From Tahibacter amnicola (GTDB taxonomy: Bacteria > Pseudomonadota > Gammaproteobacteria > Xanthomonadales > Rhodanobacteraceae): 64,000 nt of DNA. Each line of letters opens with the position of its first letter. The first letter of the stretch is position 1. Shown here in pieces: positions 33,593 to 42,802 of the stretch. Where the stretch lies: assembly GCF_025398735.1 (NCBI RefSeq), contig NZ_CP104694.1, forward strand, positions 1,885,001 to 1,949,000, written 5' to 3'. The position numbers were made by a program, and so were the translations under genes. The notes below the pieces were generated by a model that had not been told where the DNA came from, searched no databases, and was given only the letters and a program-made list of their open reading frames with translations.

Positions 33593-35359
33593 TCAGCTGC
33601 CCGCTTCCCGTTGCTGCATCGCCCAGAGCGCCGCGTAGCGGCCGCCAGCCTCGAGCAGGCGGGCATGCGTACCGCGCTCGACGACCTTGCCTTGTTCCAG
33701 TACGAGGATCTCGTCGGCCTCGACGATGGTCGATAGCCGGTGGGCGATGACGAGGGTGGTGCGATGCCGCGCGATATCCGCCAGTTCAGCCTGGATGATC
33801 TTCTCGGTGCGGGTGTCCAGCGCGCTGGTGGCCTCGTCGAACACCAGCAGGTGCGGATCCTTGAGCAAGGTGCGTGCGATGGCCACTCGCTGTTTCTCGC
33901 CGCCCGAGAGCTTCAGGCCCCGTTCGCCGACCATGCTGTCGTAACCCTGCGGCAGGGACACGATGAAATCATGGATATGCGCCGAACGGGCAGCCGCGAT
34001 CACGGCTTCGCGGTCGGCATCCGGGCGGCCATAGGCGATGTTGTAGTAGATCGTGTCGTTGAATAGCACCGTGTCCTGCGGAACGATGCCGATTGCCGCG
34101 CGCAGCGAATCCTGGGTGACTTCGCGGATGTCCTGGCCGTCGATCGTGATGCGGCCGCCGGTGACATCGTAGAAGCGGTAGAGCAGGCGTGCCAGCGTCG
34201 ACTTGCCGGCGCCGGTGGTGCCGACCACGGCAAGGGTCTTGCCCGCCGGGATGGTGAAGTCGACATCGCGCAGGATGGGCCGCGCCGCGTCGTAGTGGAA
34301 ATCAACGTGCTCGAAGCGCAGGGTTGCGCCATCGACGCGCAGTGCCGGTGCGTCGGGCGCATCGCGTACTTCCTGGGGTTCGTCGAGCAGGGCGTACATG
34401 CGCTGGATATTGGTCAACGCCTGCTTGACCTCGCGATACACCATGCCGAGGTAGTTGAGGGGAATCGAGAGCTGGATCAGGAACGCATTGACCAGGACCA
34501 GGTCTCCCAGTGCCATGCGCCCTTCGGTGACGCCGACCGCGGCGCGCCACAGCAGCAGGGTCAGTCCGATCGCCACGATGCCGGCCTGGCCCACGTTGAG
34601 CACGGCGAGGGTCTTGAGGCTCTTGACTGTGGCATTTTCCAGTTTTATCAGGCTGGCATCGAAGCGGTGCTGCTCGTGCGTCTCGTTGTTGAAGTACTTG
34701 ACCGTCTCGTAGTTGAGCAGCGAGTCGACATTGCGCGCATTGGCCTCGGTGTCCGCCTCGTTGGCAGCCCGGTAGTAACGCAGGCGCCACTCGGTCACGG
34801 TGAACGTGAAAGCGACATACGCCACCAGCGTACCCAGCGTGATCACGGTAAAGCTGGAGTCGTAGCGGAAGATCAGGATAAAGCTGACGACCACGATCTC
34901 GAACAGCGTGGGCAGGATGGTGTAGAGGGTCCAGTCGAGCAGGTCTGCGATCGCCGACATGCCGCGTTCCAGATCGCGCGCCACGCCACCCGTCTTGCGA
35001 TCGAGATGGAAGCGCAGACTGAGGGCGTGGAGATGGCGGAAGACCTGCAATGTGATCATGCGCGAGGTGCGCGCCATCACCCGCGCGAAGATGATCTGGC
35101 GCAGCTCCTGGAACAGCGATGACGACAGGCGCAGGGCGCCGTAAGCCACCAGGGGTACCAGCGGCAACAGCAACAGCGAGGGCGCGACATCCAGCCGGTC
35201 GATCAGCTCTTTCAGGGTGAGCGGTACGGCGATCGTCGCGAGTTTTGCCGTGACCAGGAAGGCCACGGCCAGCAGCACCCGGCCGCGGTAGTGCCACACC
35301 TGGGGGAGCATCAGCCGGAGGGTGGCGATGATGGAGCGGTCTTCGCGGGGCGCGTTCAT
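33593..35359 (-). CDS. ABC transporter ATP-binding/permease protein, Atm1/HMT1-like
   Basis: 588-aa half-size ABC exporter with an N-terminal six-helix domain and a C-terminal ATPase. Walker A is GTTGAGKST, the signature is LKLSGGEKQR and Walker B is LLVFDEATSALD. NVDSLLNYETVKYFNNETHE at the membrane-domain/coupling region is the hallmark of the Atm1/HMT1/ABCB7 branch, which exports glutathione-linked sulfur or metal conjugates. The start at 35359 (MNAPREDRS) is chosen; an in-frame upstream extension is poorly conserved. It diverges from the DUF4399 gene. Confidence 0.93.
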   Translation of the reverse strand: MNAPREDRSIIATLRLMLPQVWHYRGRVLLAVAFLVTAKLATIAVPLTLKELIDRLDVAPSLLLLPLVPLVAYGALRLSSSLFQELRQIIFARVMARTSRMITLQVFRHLHALSLRFHLDRKTGGVARDLERGMSAIADLLDWTLYTILPTLFEIVVVSFILIFRYDSSFTVITLGTLVAYVAFTFTVTEWRLRYYRAANEADTEANARNVDSLLNYETVKYFNNETHEQHRFDASLIKLENATVKSLKTLAVLNVGQAGIVAIGLTLLLWRAAVGVTEGRMALGDLVLVNAFLIQLSIPLNYLGMVYREVKQALTNIQRMYALLDEPQEVRDAPDAPALRVDGATLRFEHVDFHYDAARPILRDVDFTIPAGKTLAVVGTTGAGKSTLARLLYRFYDVTGGRITIDGQDIREVTQDSLRAAIGIVPQDTVLFNDTIYYNIAYGRPDADREAVIAAARSAHIHDFIVSLPQGYDSMVGERGLKLSGGEKQRVAIARTLLKDPHLLVFDEATSALDTRTEKIIQAELADIARHRTTLVIAHRLSTIVEADEILVLEQGKVVERGTHARLLEAGGRYAALWAMQQREAGS

Positions 35360-35498
35360 GGGGGGATCGTAGCGGGCAAAGCGGGCACATGGGGGCAGAT
35401 ATGCGGCGGACAAGAAATCCGCCGCACCCGACTTTCGTCAAAGCCCATCCGACGGCAAAGGCGTATGATCCGGTCATTTCGTCACGGAGGAACGCCCC

Positions 35499-35942
35499 AT
35501 GCTACGTGCAATGATCCTGGCTGCCGGCCTCGCCACCGGCGGCCTCGCGCTGGCCGAAGACGCCACTGCGCCGGGCCTGCCGCCGCGCACCAAGGCGCCG
35601 GCCAATGTGGAGCTTTACATCATTTCACCCAAGGATGGCGAAGTTGTCGGCAAGGAATTCACCGTCCGCTTCGGTCTGAAAGGCATGGGCGTCGCGCCGG
35701 CCGGCGTCGCCAAGGAAAACACGGGACACCATCATCTGCTCATCGACGTGGCGACGTCGCCACCGATGAACCTCCCGCTGCCGAACGATGACCATCATCG
35801 CCATTTCGGCGGCGGGCAGACCGAAACCACCGTGACCTTGCCGCCCGGCAAGCACACGTTGCAACTGATGCTGGGTGACGCCTTGCACATCCCGTTTGAT
35901 CCGCCGATCCAGTCGCCGAAGATTACGGTCGAGGTCAAATAG
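35499..35942 (+). CDS. DUF4399 domain exported protein
   Basis: 147-aa exported protein with a Sec signal peptide (cleavage near ALA-EDATA). The mature part matches DUF4399: ELYIISPKDGEVVGKEFTV, then NTGHHHLLIDV with a His cluster, then HHRHFGGGQTETTVTLPPG and HTLQLMLGDALHIPF. The His-rich motifs suggest metal binding, but the function is unknown. It has a GGAGGAAC-like ribosome-binding site. Its stop overlaps by eight bases the end of the opposing HEACH-type protease-like gene. Confidence 0.88.
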   Translation: MLRAMILAAGLATGGLALAEDATAPGLPPRTKAPANVELYIISPKDGEVVGKEFTVRFGLKGMGVAPAGVAKENTGHHHLLIDVATSPPMNLPLPNDDHHRHFGGGQTETTVTLPPGKHTLQLMLGDALHIPFDPPIQSPKITVEVK

Positions 35943-36444
35943 TCGCGCGGCCGTTGGCGTCGAGGAGGCCGCGTTGCAGCAGCCAGGCCCGCGCGTCCTC
36001 GGCGTCCTGCTCGAACCAGGCGCGAGTGGAGCCGAGGCGATAGGTATAGCCCCAGGCATCCATGTCGTGCATCAGCTGCAGGCTGCCGACCCCGGGTATG
36101 GCCTCGGCCAGCACGATCTGCAGGTAGCAGGTAGCGTCCTCCTCGGCGACCGAATCGGTGGCGTCGGTATGGACAAGGGCGCGCCGTTCCGGCGGCAGGA
36201 CGAGCAGGTGACAGGCTTCATGCAGCAAGGAATGCACGGGCGTATCAGCGCGGGCATAGACATCGGTGCCGATGATGCCGGCTTCCGGTTCACCCCAGAA
36301 GGATCCGGGAATCGCCGCCCCGTCCGCGACGGCGTGCAGGCGCAGTCCGCCGCGGTCGAGCAGTTGGCGTAGCGCGTCGAAGCAGACGTCGCCGACCCGG
36401 GTGACGACCGGCTCGGCGATGACGGTGGCAGCGGTGGAATTCAT
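35935..36444 (-). CDS. Putative zinc-binding protein with HExxH motif
   Basis: 169-aa protein with SLLHEACHLLVLPPERR, an HExxH zinc-peptidase motif (H-E-A-C-H), and a further acidic cluster ATDSVAEEDATCYLQIVL some 25 residues later that could provide the third ligand. The DUF family is not recognised. The start at 36444 (MNSTAATVIAEPV) is the first plausible ATG. It is the first gene of a minus-strand stretch lying just 57 bases downstream of minE. It may be a small minimal peptidase or only a metal-binding scaffold. Confidence 0.6.
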   Translation of the reverse strand: MNSTAATVIAEPVVTRVGDVCFDALRQLLDRGGLRLHAVADGAAIPGSFWGEPEAGIIGTDVYARADTPVHSLLHEACHLLVLPPERRALVHTDATDSVAEEDATCYLQIVLAEAIPGVGSLQLMHDMDAWGYTYRLGSTRAWFEQDAEDARAWLLQRGLLDANGRATI

Positions 36445-36501
36445 GGAAGTGGCGGTCCTCCGGAGGACCATCAGGCCCTCCGGAGGCAGCAGTGCGCGGA
36501 A

Positions 36502-36789
36502 TCAGGCTTCGCTGGGCGCCGGCGCCGCGGCGGCGCCACCCTTTTCGGGCAGCGTCACGGTCAGTTCCAGCACTTCGTGGTCGCCCTCACGCTCGACGTG
36601 GATGTCGACGGCGTCCTGGTCGACATTCACGTACTTGCGGATGACTTCCAGCAGCTCGCGACGCAACAGCGGCAGATAGTCAGGGCTGCCACGGGCGCTG
36701 CGTTCCTGCGCCACGATGATGCGAAGCCGTTCCTTGGCGATGGTGGCGGTCTGCTTGGGCCGGGCGCGAAGGAAATCGAACAGGCCCAT
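36502..36789 (-). CDS. minE: Cell division topological specificity factor MinE
   Basis: 95-aa MinE, the ATPase-activating partner of MinD that drives the pole-to-pole oscillation placing the division site at midcell. The N-terminus [20 protein letters not shown] contains the amphipathic membrane-binding helix and the MinD-binding region. [19 protein letters not shown] is the topological-specificity domain. An Ala/Pro-rich tail (about 86-95) is an addition. It lies two bases after minD. Confidence 0.96.
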   Translation of the reverse strand: MGLFDFLRARPKQTATIAKERLRIIVAQERSARGSPDYLPLLRRELLEVIRKYVNVDQDAVDIHVEREGDHEVLELTVTLPEKGGAAAAPAPSEA

Positions 36790-36791
36790 GC

Positions 36792-37604
36792 TCAGCTCCC
36801 GAACAGTCGCGACAGAATGCCTTTCTTGGGCGCGTCGAGGAATCGCATCGGCCGGTTCTCGCCGAGCAGGCGCATGACGGCATCGTCGTAGGCCAGCCCT
36901 GCGGTGGACGATTCATCCAGGATGACCGGCACGCCCGCGTTCGATGCGGCCAGCACGCCTTCGGATTCCGGGATCACGCCGAGCACTTCGATGCCGAGGA
37001 TTTCTTTTACGTCATCGATGCTCATCATGTCGCCGCTGACGACACGCGCCGGGTTGTAGCGCGTCAGCAGCAGGTGCTGTACGACCGGCGTGCCGCCGCT
37101 CTCGGCGCGGCGCGTCTTGGATGACAGTAACCCCAGGATGCGGTCGGAGTCGCGTACCGACGACACTTCCGGATTGACCACGACGATGGCCCGGTCGGCG
37201 AAATACATGGCGAGAAAGGCGCCTTTCTCGATGCCTGCGGGTGAATCGCAGAGGACAAAGTCGAAACCGTCCTCCTTGAGTTCGTTGAGGACTCGTTCGA
37301 CACCTTCCTTGGTCAGCGCGTCCTTGTCGCGAGTCTGCGAGGCCGCCAGGACGTGTAGGTTCTCATAGCGCTTGTCCTTGATCAGCGCCTGCTTGAGGGT
37401 GCATTCCTGGTGGATGACGTTGACGAAGTCGTACACGACACGCCGCTCGCAACCCATGATGAGATCGAGGTTGCGCAGGCCTACGTCGAAGTCGATGACC
37501 GCGACCTTCTTGCCGTGTTTGGCCAGGCCGACGGCGACCGATGCGCTCGACGTGGTCTTGCCGACTCCGCCCTTGCCGGAGGTGACGACGATGAATTCAG
37601 TCAA
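36792..37604 (-). CDS. minD: Septum site-determining ATPase MinD
   Basis: 270-aa ParA-type ATPase that recruits MinC to the membrane. The deviant Walker A is [11 protein letters not shown] near residue 10-20, with [10 protein letters not shown] (switch I) and the C-terminal amphipathic membrane-targeting helix [12 protein letters not shown]. It sits between minC and minE, the canonical order, spaced by 36 and 2 bases. Confidence 0.98.
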   Translation of the reverse strand: MTEFIVVTSGKGGVGKTTSSASVAVGLAKHGKKVAVIDFDVGLRNLDLIMGCERRVVYDFVNVIHQECTLKQALIKDKRYENLHVLAASQTRDKDALTKEGVERVLNELKEDGFDFVLCDSPAGIEKGAFLAMYFADRAIVVVNPEVSSVRDSDRILGLLSSKTRRAESGGTPVVQHLLLTRYNPARVVSGDMMSIDDVKEILGIEVLGVIPESEGVLAASNAGVPVILDESSTAGLAYDDAVMRLLGENRPMRFLDAPKKGILSRLFGS

Positions 37605-37640
37605 GATAACTCTCCACTTGGCTCTTTATAACTTCGTCCA

Positions 37641-38411
37641 CTATTGGCCGAGCCTGGCCAGTAGCAGCTTCTCCCCCTCCAGCCAGGCCTGCACGGGTTT
37701 GCCGCGCAGATCGGCCGGAATGTCTTCGAATACACGGTAATGGCCGGCGATGGAAATCAGCTCGGCCTGGAAATCCTGGCAGAAGATCCGTGCGGACGTA
37801 TCGCCCTGGGCACCGGCCAGCGCCTTGCCGCGCAGCGCGGAATACACATGCACGGAACCGTCGGCAATGACCTCGGCGCCGTTGCCGACCACGGCGTTGA
37901 TGACGAGGTCGGTGCCGCGCGCGTAGATCTGCTGGCCCGAACGCACCGGCAGCGCCTGGTAGAGGCTGGCCGGGCCGCGCTGGGGCGCGGGCGCTGGTGT
38001 AGCGGCAGGGGCGGGCGCCGGGCGCGGCGCCTCTACGGCTGGCGCGCGGTCTCGTGGGGCCTCGACCGGCTCATAGGCGGCGCGGAACTTGGCAAAGAGT
38101 GGAAGATCCAGCGTGCGCGCGAGCGCTTCGTTTTCGCTGGTTCCGTAGGCCAGGCCTACCGGGAGCATGCCGCTCGCACGGATCGTACCGAGCGTTTCGC
38201 GGACCGTGGCCGGATCGGGCAGGGTGGCCAGGTGGCTGAGGTCCAGCACGACGGGTGCGCGCGCAAACAGCTGCGGCGCGCTGCTCACCTTCTGGGCGAG
38301 CTCCTGCGCCAGGGTATCCAGGTCCAGCGATTTCAATCGAAGATTGGCGATGCCGACCTGGCCGAATTTCAGTTCGCCGACCGGCTCGAGGTTTTGCATC
38401 ACGCGCGCCAT
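37641..38411 (-). CDS. minC: Septum site-determining protein MinC
   Basis: 256-aa inhibitor of FtsZ polymerisation. The N-terminal FtsZ-inhibiting domain (about 1-115) has LKSLDLDTLAQELAQKVSSA. A Pro/Ala-rich linker (about 117-150, APAPAATPAPAPQ) leads to the beta-helical C-terminal domain (RSGQQIYARGTDLVINAVVGNGAEVIADG) that dimerises and binds MinD. The linker is longer and more Pro-rich than in E. coli. The gene starts 5 bases after the acetyltransferase stop, so they are probably cotranscribed. Confidence 0.95.
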   Translation of the reverse strand: MARVMQNLEPVGELKFGQVGIANLRLKSLDLDTLAQELAQKVSSAPQLFARAPVVLDLSHLATLPDPATVRETLGTIRASGMLPVGLAYGTSENEALARTLDLPLFAKFRAAYEPVEAPRDRAPAVEAPRPAPAPAATPAPAPQRGPASLYQALPVRSGQQIYARGTDLVINAVVGNGAEVIADGSVHVYSALRGKALAGAQGDTSARIFCQDFQAELISIAGHYRVFEDIPADLRGKPVQAWLEGEKLLLARLGQ

Positions 38412-38416
38412 CCAGG

Positions 38417-39031
38417 TCAGTGCCCGCTGGCGGCGCGAAGGGACGTGCGGCTGCCGTTGCGGACGCGCTCGACCAGCCAGGGTTGATTGGGAAGCTGCCC
38501 CATGGGGCCCAGTAGATAGGTATCGCGCACGAATGTGAAGCTCGGGAGGTCCTTGGCCAACAGGCTGACGCGCTTGCCGAGGCCGGGCATGATCTGCTGC
38601 CCGACTTCGTGGAAGCCGTAGGTACCGTGGAACAATACCGAGACATCGTCACGCGGTTCGAGGAACACTTCGCAGGCCAGCACCGGAACGCGCACTTCGG
38701 CGTAGCTCGTGGCGTCGGAATAGAAGATGCGACCCAGGCCAAGCCCGCGGTAGGGTTTGGCGATGACGATACGGTCGATGTACAGGAACGCCGGATAGCG
38801 CTCGCGGAACCACAGATAGTTCGGGCTCTCGTAATCGGCATTGCCCCGCAGCGCGATCAGGAAGCCGGCGATGTGGCCGTCCACCTCGGCGACACGGAAG
38901 TAATCCGCATTGTCAAAAAACCAGCGGACTTTCGTGGAGTCCAGCGGAAGGATCGTCGGGCCGGCGGCGTTGTTCAATGCAAGGACGGAATCCAGCTCGT
39001 GCTCACGCACGTCGCGGATGGCGATGGCCAT
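38417..39031 (-). CDS. GNAT family N-acetyltransferase
   Basis: 204-aa acetyltransferase with the acetyl-CoA binding segment IDRIVIAKPYRGLGLGRIFY. The C-terminal part, including YGFHEVGQQIMPGLGKRVSL, resembles the YfiP/RimI-like Gcn5 family. The target is unknown. It is the first gene of the apparent acetyltransferase-minC-minD-minE operon, only 5 bases before minC. This coupling to cell division genes is recorded as a finding. Confidence 0.82.
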   Translation of the reverse strand: MAIAIRDVREHELDSVLALNNAAGPTILPLDSTKVRWFFDNADYFRVAEVDGHIAGFLIALRGNADYESPNYLWFRERYPAFLYIDRIVIAKPYRGLGLGRIFYSDATSYAEVRVPVLACEVFLEPRDDVSVLFHGTYGFHEVGQQIMPGLGKRVSLLAKDLPSFTFVRDTYLLGPMGQLPNQPWLVERVRNGSRTSLRAASGH

Positions 39032-39354
39032 TCGGTGCTCCAGCGTTTGGGCGGGCCGACCCGTCGGCGGCCCACGATTGATGGATTATCGCATGCATGC
39101 ATACCCGAGGCCATGACGCGGCGCGGCAGCCGGCGGGCGAAACACGGGCGGCGGGCGGATCGCAGGGGCTGCGGCGTCATGGCCGAATGGCCGGTGTGGA
39201 CGTGGCTCGTCATCTAATGCTTAAAAAAAGTTATCCGGGGGCATGGGGCGTGCCTGCGGCAGTCACTGCCGCCGGGTGCCGCAGGCCCGGCCTGTGCGCC
39301 CGGCCGCACCCGCCAATTACTAACTGCAGGGTTGCCGCCACGGCCGTGCGGCCT
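39032..39354. other. Intergenic region between the min operon and the sensor kinase
   Basis: A 323-base divergent gap. It holds a perfect palindrome GCATGCATGC (39091-39100), an ATTATC (39085-39090) that reads GATAAT on the minus strand, an AAAAAAA tract near 39225, and a nested pair of inverted repeats around 39252-39286. No small ORF or RNA gene was recognised. It probably carries promoters for both directions. Confidence 0.5.
39256..39272. promoter_or_regulatory. Operator-like palindrome upstream of the sensor kinase gene
   Basis: GCGGCAGT-C-ACTGCCGC is an 8-bp perfect inverted repeat around one central base, nested within a larger 10-bp inverted repeat (GCCTGCGGCA at 39252, TGCCGCAGGC at 39277). 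The two would be mutually exclusive hairpins in RNA, or the inner one could be a dimer-binding operator. It lies 83 bases before the kinase ATG. Confidence 0.35.
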
Positions 39355-40533
39355 ATGATCTCTCTCATGCCTATCGCCCAGATCAACCACATCCGTCTGC
39401 TGCGTTACGCCGGATTGTTCACCTACCTCTGCGTCGGCATTCCGTGGTTGAGCTACGGGTCGCTCCTGGCCGAGATGGAACAGCAGCAGCGCTCGCCAGC
39501 CTATCTGTACGCGTGGCTGGGCTGCTATTTGCTGTTCGGGGTTGTCTTCTGGGTGCTGACTCATCGACTGGGCAGCGGCCGGTTCTCGCGCCTGAAAGCC
39601 TTTCTCCTCGCGGTCCTGGTCGCATCGGCGGTCAGCATCGGCTGGTTCAGCCAGACGGGTCTGGTGGCCTTGCTGCTGGTCGTGGTGGCGGTCCTGCTGC
39701 CCTGGCTGCTGCCGCTCAAGGTGGCGATGGTGTGGATGGTCTTGCAGAACTACTCCCTGGTGCCGGTGTTTGCCAGCTTTCCCGGCTGGACGCTCGGCCA
39801 GGCCATTCTTCAGTCAAGCATGTACCTGGGGCTGTCGGTACTGACGTTTTTCACCTCCGTCATCGCCAAGCAGCAGGCGGAGGCCCGCGACGAACAGCGC
39901 CGGCTCAATTCGGAACTGCGTGCCACCCGGGCCCTCCTGGCGGAATCGAGCCGGATCTCGGAGCGCCTGCGGATCGCACGCGAGTTGCATGACCTGGTCG
40001 GTCACCATCTCACGGCGTTGAGCCTCAACCTGGAGGTGGCCAGCCACCTGGTGCAGCAGCCGGCGCAGGAGCATGTGCGCAAGGCGCAGTCCGTCGCGAA
40101 ACTGCTGCTCAGCGACGTGCGCGAAGTCGTCAGCCAGATGCGCGACGACGACAGCATCGATCTGACCCAGGCTCTGCAGACCCTGATCGAAGGCGTGCCG
40201 CAGCTGGAAATCAAACTCGAATTGCCACCGCGATTCAGTGTCGAAGATCCGCACCGCGCCCATGTGCTGCTGCGCTGTGCACAGGAGATCATCACCAATA
40301 CCGTTCGCCATGCCGGCGCCCGCACGCTATGGTTGCGCTTTGAGCACGGCAACGGGGAAGTCGTCATTCACGCCAGCGATGACGGTCGCGGCAGCGATGG
40401 CCTCAAGCAAGGGAACGGCCTGACCGGCATGCGCGAACGCCTCGCGCAGTTCGGTGGCCGGCTGGATATTAGAACCGCCAAGGATCGCGGATTCGCCCTC
40501 GATGCCTGGCTGCCACTGGAGACGACGACATGA
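39355..40533 (+). CDS. DesK/NarX-type sensor histidine kinase
   Basis: 392-aa membrane kinase of the HisKA_3 class. About five transmembrane helices (residues 12-165) serve as the sensor, followed by a coiled coil. The phospho-acceptor is His212 in IARELHDLVGHHL, and the ATPase domain has DDGRGSDGLKQGNGLTGMRERL. It overlaps the response-regulator gene by four bases. An ATG 12 bases downstream (39367) is an alternative start; neither has a strong ribosome-binding site. The signal is unknown; the DesK fold suggests sensing of membrane state, which is inference only. Confidence 0.92.
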   Translation: MISLMPIAQINHIRLLRYAGLFTYLCVGIPWLSYGSLLAEMEQQQRSPAYLYAWLGCYLLFGVVFWVLTHRLGSGRFSRLKAFLLAVLVASAVSIGWFSQTGLVALLLVVVAVLLPWLLPLKVAMVWMVLQNYSLVPVFASFPGWTLGQAILQSSMYLGLSVLTFFTSVIAKQQAEARDEQRRLNSELRATRALLAESSRISERLRIARELHDLVGHHLTALSLNLEVASHLVQQPAQEHVRKAQSVAKLLLSDVREVVSQMRDDDSIDLTQALQTLIEGVPQLEIKLELPPRFSVEDPHRAHVLLRCAQEIITNTVRHAGARTLWLRFEHGNGEVVIHASDDGRGSDGLKQGNGLTGMRERLAQFGGRLDIRTAKDRGFALDAWLPLETTT

Positions 40534-41171
40534 TTTCCGTACTGCTGGTGGACGATCAGACACTGGTGCGCCAGGGCATCCGAAGCCTGCTGGAGCTCTC
40601 TGACGACATCCGCGTGATTGCCGAGGCATCTGACGGTGCGCAGGCCGTCGAACTGATTCCGCAGAAGAAGCCCGACGTGGTGTTGCTGGACCTGCGCATG
40701 CCGGGCATGAGCGGGATTGACGTCCTCAACACGCTGTCGCAATCAAACCTGTTGCCGCCAACGATCATCCTCACCACTTTTGACGATGACCAGCTTGTCC
40801 TGGCAGGCCTGAAGGCGGGGGCGCGTGGTTACCTTCTCAAGGATGTCTCCCTCGACCAGCTGGTGGATGCCGTCAAGACGGTGGCCGGCGGCGGCTCGCT
40901 GGTTGCACCGGTGGTAACCCAGCGCCTGCTGACGGGCCTGGAACGCATGCACAACGAATTCGTCAGCCTGGACCGCCCGGATCCACTGACCGAACGCGAA
41001 ACCGAGATCCTGCGCCTGATGGCAGGCGGCTACAGCAACAAGGAAATCGCCAACTCCCTGGGGGTTGCCGAAGGCACGGTGAAAAATCACGTGTCGAACA
41101 TCCTGTCCAAGCTCGGCGTCCGGGACCGCACGCGCGCCGTCCTGAAGGCCTTCGAACTGGGCATCGTCTGA
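40530..41171 (+). CDS. NarL/FixJ-type response regulator
   Basis: 213-aa response regulator with an N-terminal receiver (Asp54 in VLLDLRMPGMSG, Thr in LTTFDDDQ, Lys in GYLLKDVS) and a LuxR-type HTH (LTERETEILRLMAGGYSNKE followed by EIANSLGVAEGTVKNHVS). It overlaps the sensor kinase gene (ATGA), so the two form a translationally coupled pair. Target genes are not evident: the nearest downstream gene is 380 bases away. Confidence 0.95.
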   Translation: MISVLLVDDQTLVRQGIRSLLELSDDIRVIAEASDGAQAVELIPQKKPDVVLLDLRMPGMSGIDVLNTLSQSNLLPPTIILTTFDDDQLVLAGLKAGARGYLLKDVSLDQLVDAVKTVAGGGSLVAPVVTQRLLTGLERMHNEFVSLDRPDPLTERETEILRLMAGGYSNKEIANSLGVAEGTVKNHVSNILSKLGVRDRTRAVLKAFELGIV

Positions 41172-41551
41172 CACGTGCCATACCGGGGCGACAAGCTCCG
41201 GATCGGGGCCGCGCGACCAAAGTCGGCGTTGCCGGTCTTGCGCAACCGCGTGCACTCCCGGGAGACCGGTTTCGTTCCGTTGCAGCTGCGTCGGCAATAA
41301 CCGTTTCCCGGTCAATGCCTTGGCGGAAATTCCCGATTTTTTTGCTGCGACTGCAGCACGGATATTCCGCCTTGTTCTGCCTCCCTTCAGGTGATAGCCA
41401 TCGCAAGCGGGAGCGGATACCATGCGCGACTCGGCGTCGTCCTACCCGCCGCGCTGGCGTGCGCGTGCAGGGCTCCGCCTCATTCTTTTAAGCCCTTGGC
41501 GGCAGCGGCCTTGTGGCCGGTATAGCGGAAGTAGTCCTGGAGACATCTGGA
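41172..41551. other. Intergenic region before the SRPBCC gene
   Basis: A 380-base plus-strand gap. It contains a TTTTTTT tract near 41337, but no stable hairpin clearly precedes it, and no ORF with family similarity is visible. Promoters for the downstream gene presumably lie here. Nothing else was recognised. Confidence 0.5.
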
Positions 41552-42772
41552 ATGACGCGTATTCTTGAGTTCATCGTCGCCGCGGTCATCGTGTTTGTTG
41601 CGGCGGTCGTTTTTGGCCTGACGCTGCCGTCTCACGGCTATATCGAGCGGTCGATCGACGTCAGCCACAACATCCGCCACATCAATGATGTGCTGAGCAA
41701 CTTCCGCAAATTCCCGGAGTGGGGCTCGCTGCGACTGTTCGATCCGAAGACGCAGTTCACACTGGAAGGCCCGGATTTCGGCGTCGGCGCCAAACTGGCG
41801 TTCAAGAGCAGCGAGCCGAGCGTCGGTGACGGTTCCTATGAAGTGGCCGAGATCGAACAGGACTCCAAGATCGTCTGGACGGTGAACAACCGCTGGAAGG
41901 GCGAGAACAAGAAGTTCACCATCCGGCTCGAGCCGGCCAAGAGTGGCCGCCTGACGAAGATCGTCTGGTCGTTCGACGTCGACTACGGCATGGACCTGGT
42001 CGCGCGTTACTCGGGCCTCTACCTGCACGGCGAGCCGGCGACGCAGATCCAGGCCAACCTGGTGAGCCTGCAGTCGCAGCTGGCGGCCATTCCGAACGTC
42101 GACTACACGCAGACCGAAATCTTCATCGCCGACGTGCCGGCGCAGCCGGCGCTCGTGGTCGCCACCCAGGCGCCGCGTTCGCTGGACGAAGTCGCCGCCG
42201 CCACCGGCAAGGCGCTCGAAGAAATCCGCGCCTTCATGAAGAAGAACAACATCAATGCGGCCGGCCCGTACTCGATCATCACGACCGAGTGGGGTGAAGA
42301 GAACTATGTCTTTGAAGTGTCCCAGCCGATCGACAAGTCCGAGCTGGTACTCGAAGGTGCGCCGCGTCCGATCGTACCGGCCGTCGTGCAGCCGTCCGCC
42401 ACGGATGACGAAGCCGCGCCGGCCGAACTCAAGCCGGGCATGCTCGACCGCAAGGGTAACCTGGTGGTCACGCCGACCCTGCGCGCCCGCCAGACCTACG
42501 GCGGCAAGGCCCTGGTGACGACCTGGATCGGCAGCCCCGCCGGCCTGCCGCTGATGCGCCTTGCCCTCAAGGCCTACGGCATGTCGCGTGGCTATCACTT
42601 CAATGATTCGATCAACCGCTACTACGACACGATGATCACCGACCCGGCAACCGTCGCCGACGACGAGCAGCAGTTCAAGGTCTACCTGCCGATCTCCGAC
42701 CAGGTCATGGCCAACGAACCGGCTGCGGCTCCGGCGGCGCCCGCCGCCGAGCCGGCTGCTGCCGGCGGTTGA
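41552..42772 (+). CDS. SRPBCC/polyketide-cyclase-like protein with C-terminal effector-type domain
   Basis: 406-aa protein with one N-terminal transmembrane helix (MTRILEFIVAAVIVFVAAVV). An SRPBCC hydrophobic-ligand-binding domain follows (SIDVSHNIRHINDVLSNFRK, then LEPAKSGRLTKIVWSFDVDYG). The C-terminal half (about 200-385) resembles a GyrI/AraC-effector-binding fold (IITTEWGEENYVFEVSQPID, YHFNDSINRYYDTMI). A short Ala/Pro-rich tail closes the protein. GGAG upstream supports the ATG. The role is unknown. It is followed by a strong rho-independent terminator. Confidence 0.8.
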   Translation: MTRILEFIVAAVIVFVAAVVFGLTLPSHGYIERSIDVSHNIRHINDVLSNFRKFPEWGSLRLFDPKTQFTLEGPDFGVGAKLAFKSSEPSVGDGSYEVAEIEQDSKIVWTVNNRWKGENKKFTIRLEPAKSGRLTKIVWSFDVDYGMDLVARYSGLYLHGEPATQIQANLVSLQSQLAAIPNVDYTQTEIFIADVPAQPALVVATQAPRSLDEVAAATGKALEEIRAFMKKNNINAAGPYSIITTEWGEENYVFEVSQPIDKSELVLEGAPRPIVPAVVQPSATDDEAAPAELKPGMLDRKGNLVVTPTLRARQTYGGKALVTTWIGSPAGLPLMRLALKAYGMSRGYHFNDSINRYYDTMITDPATVADDEQQFKVYLPISDQVMANEPAAAPAAPAAEPAAAGG

Positions 42773-42802
42773 CACTGACCACGGACGACCTGTCCGCGAT
42801 TG

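Noticed and set aside
41480-41560. Minus-strand tail DYFRYTGHKAAAAKGLKE before the SRPBCC gene
   Set aside because: It looked like a protein C-terminus, but belongs to an antisense frame without a start or family match.
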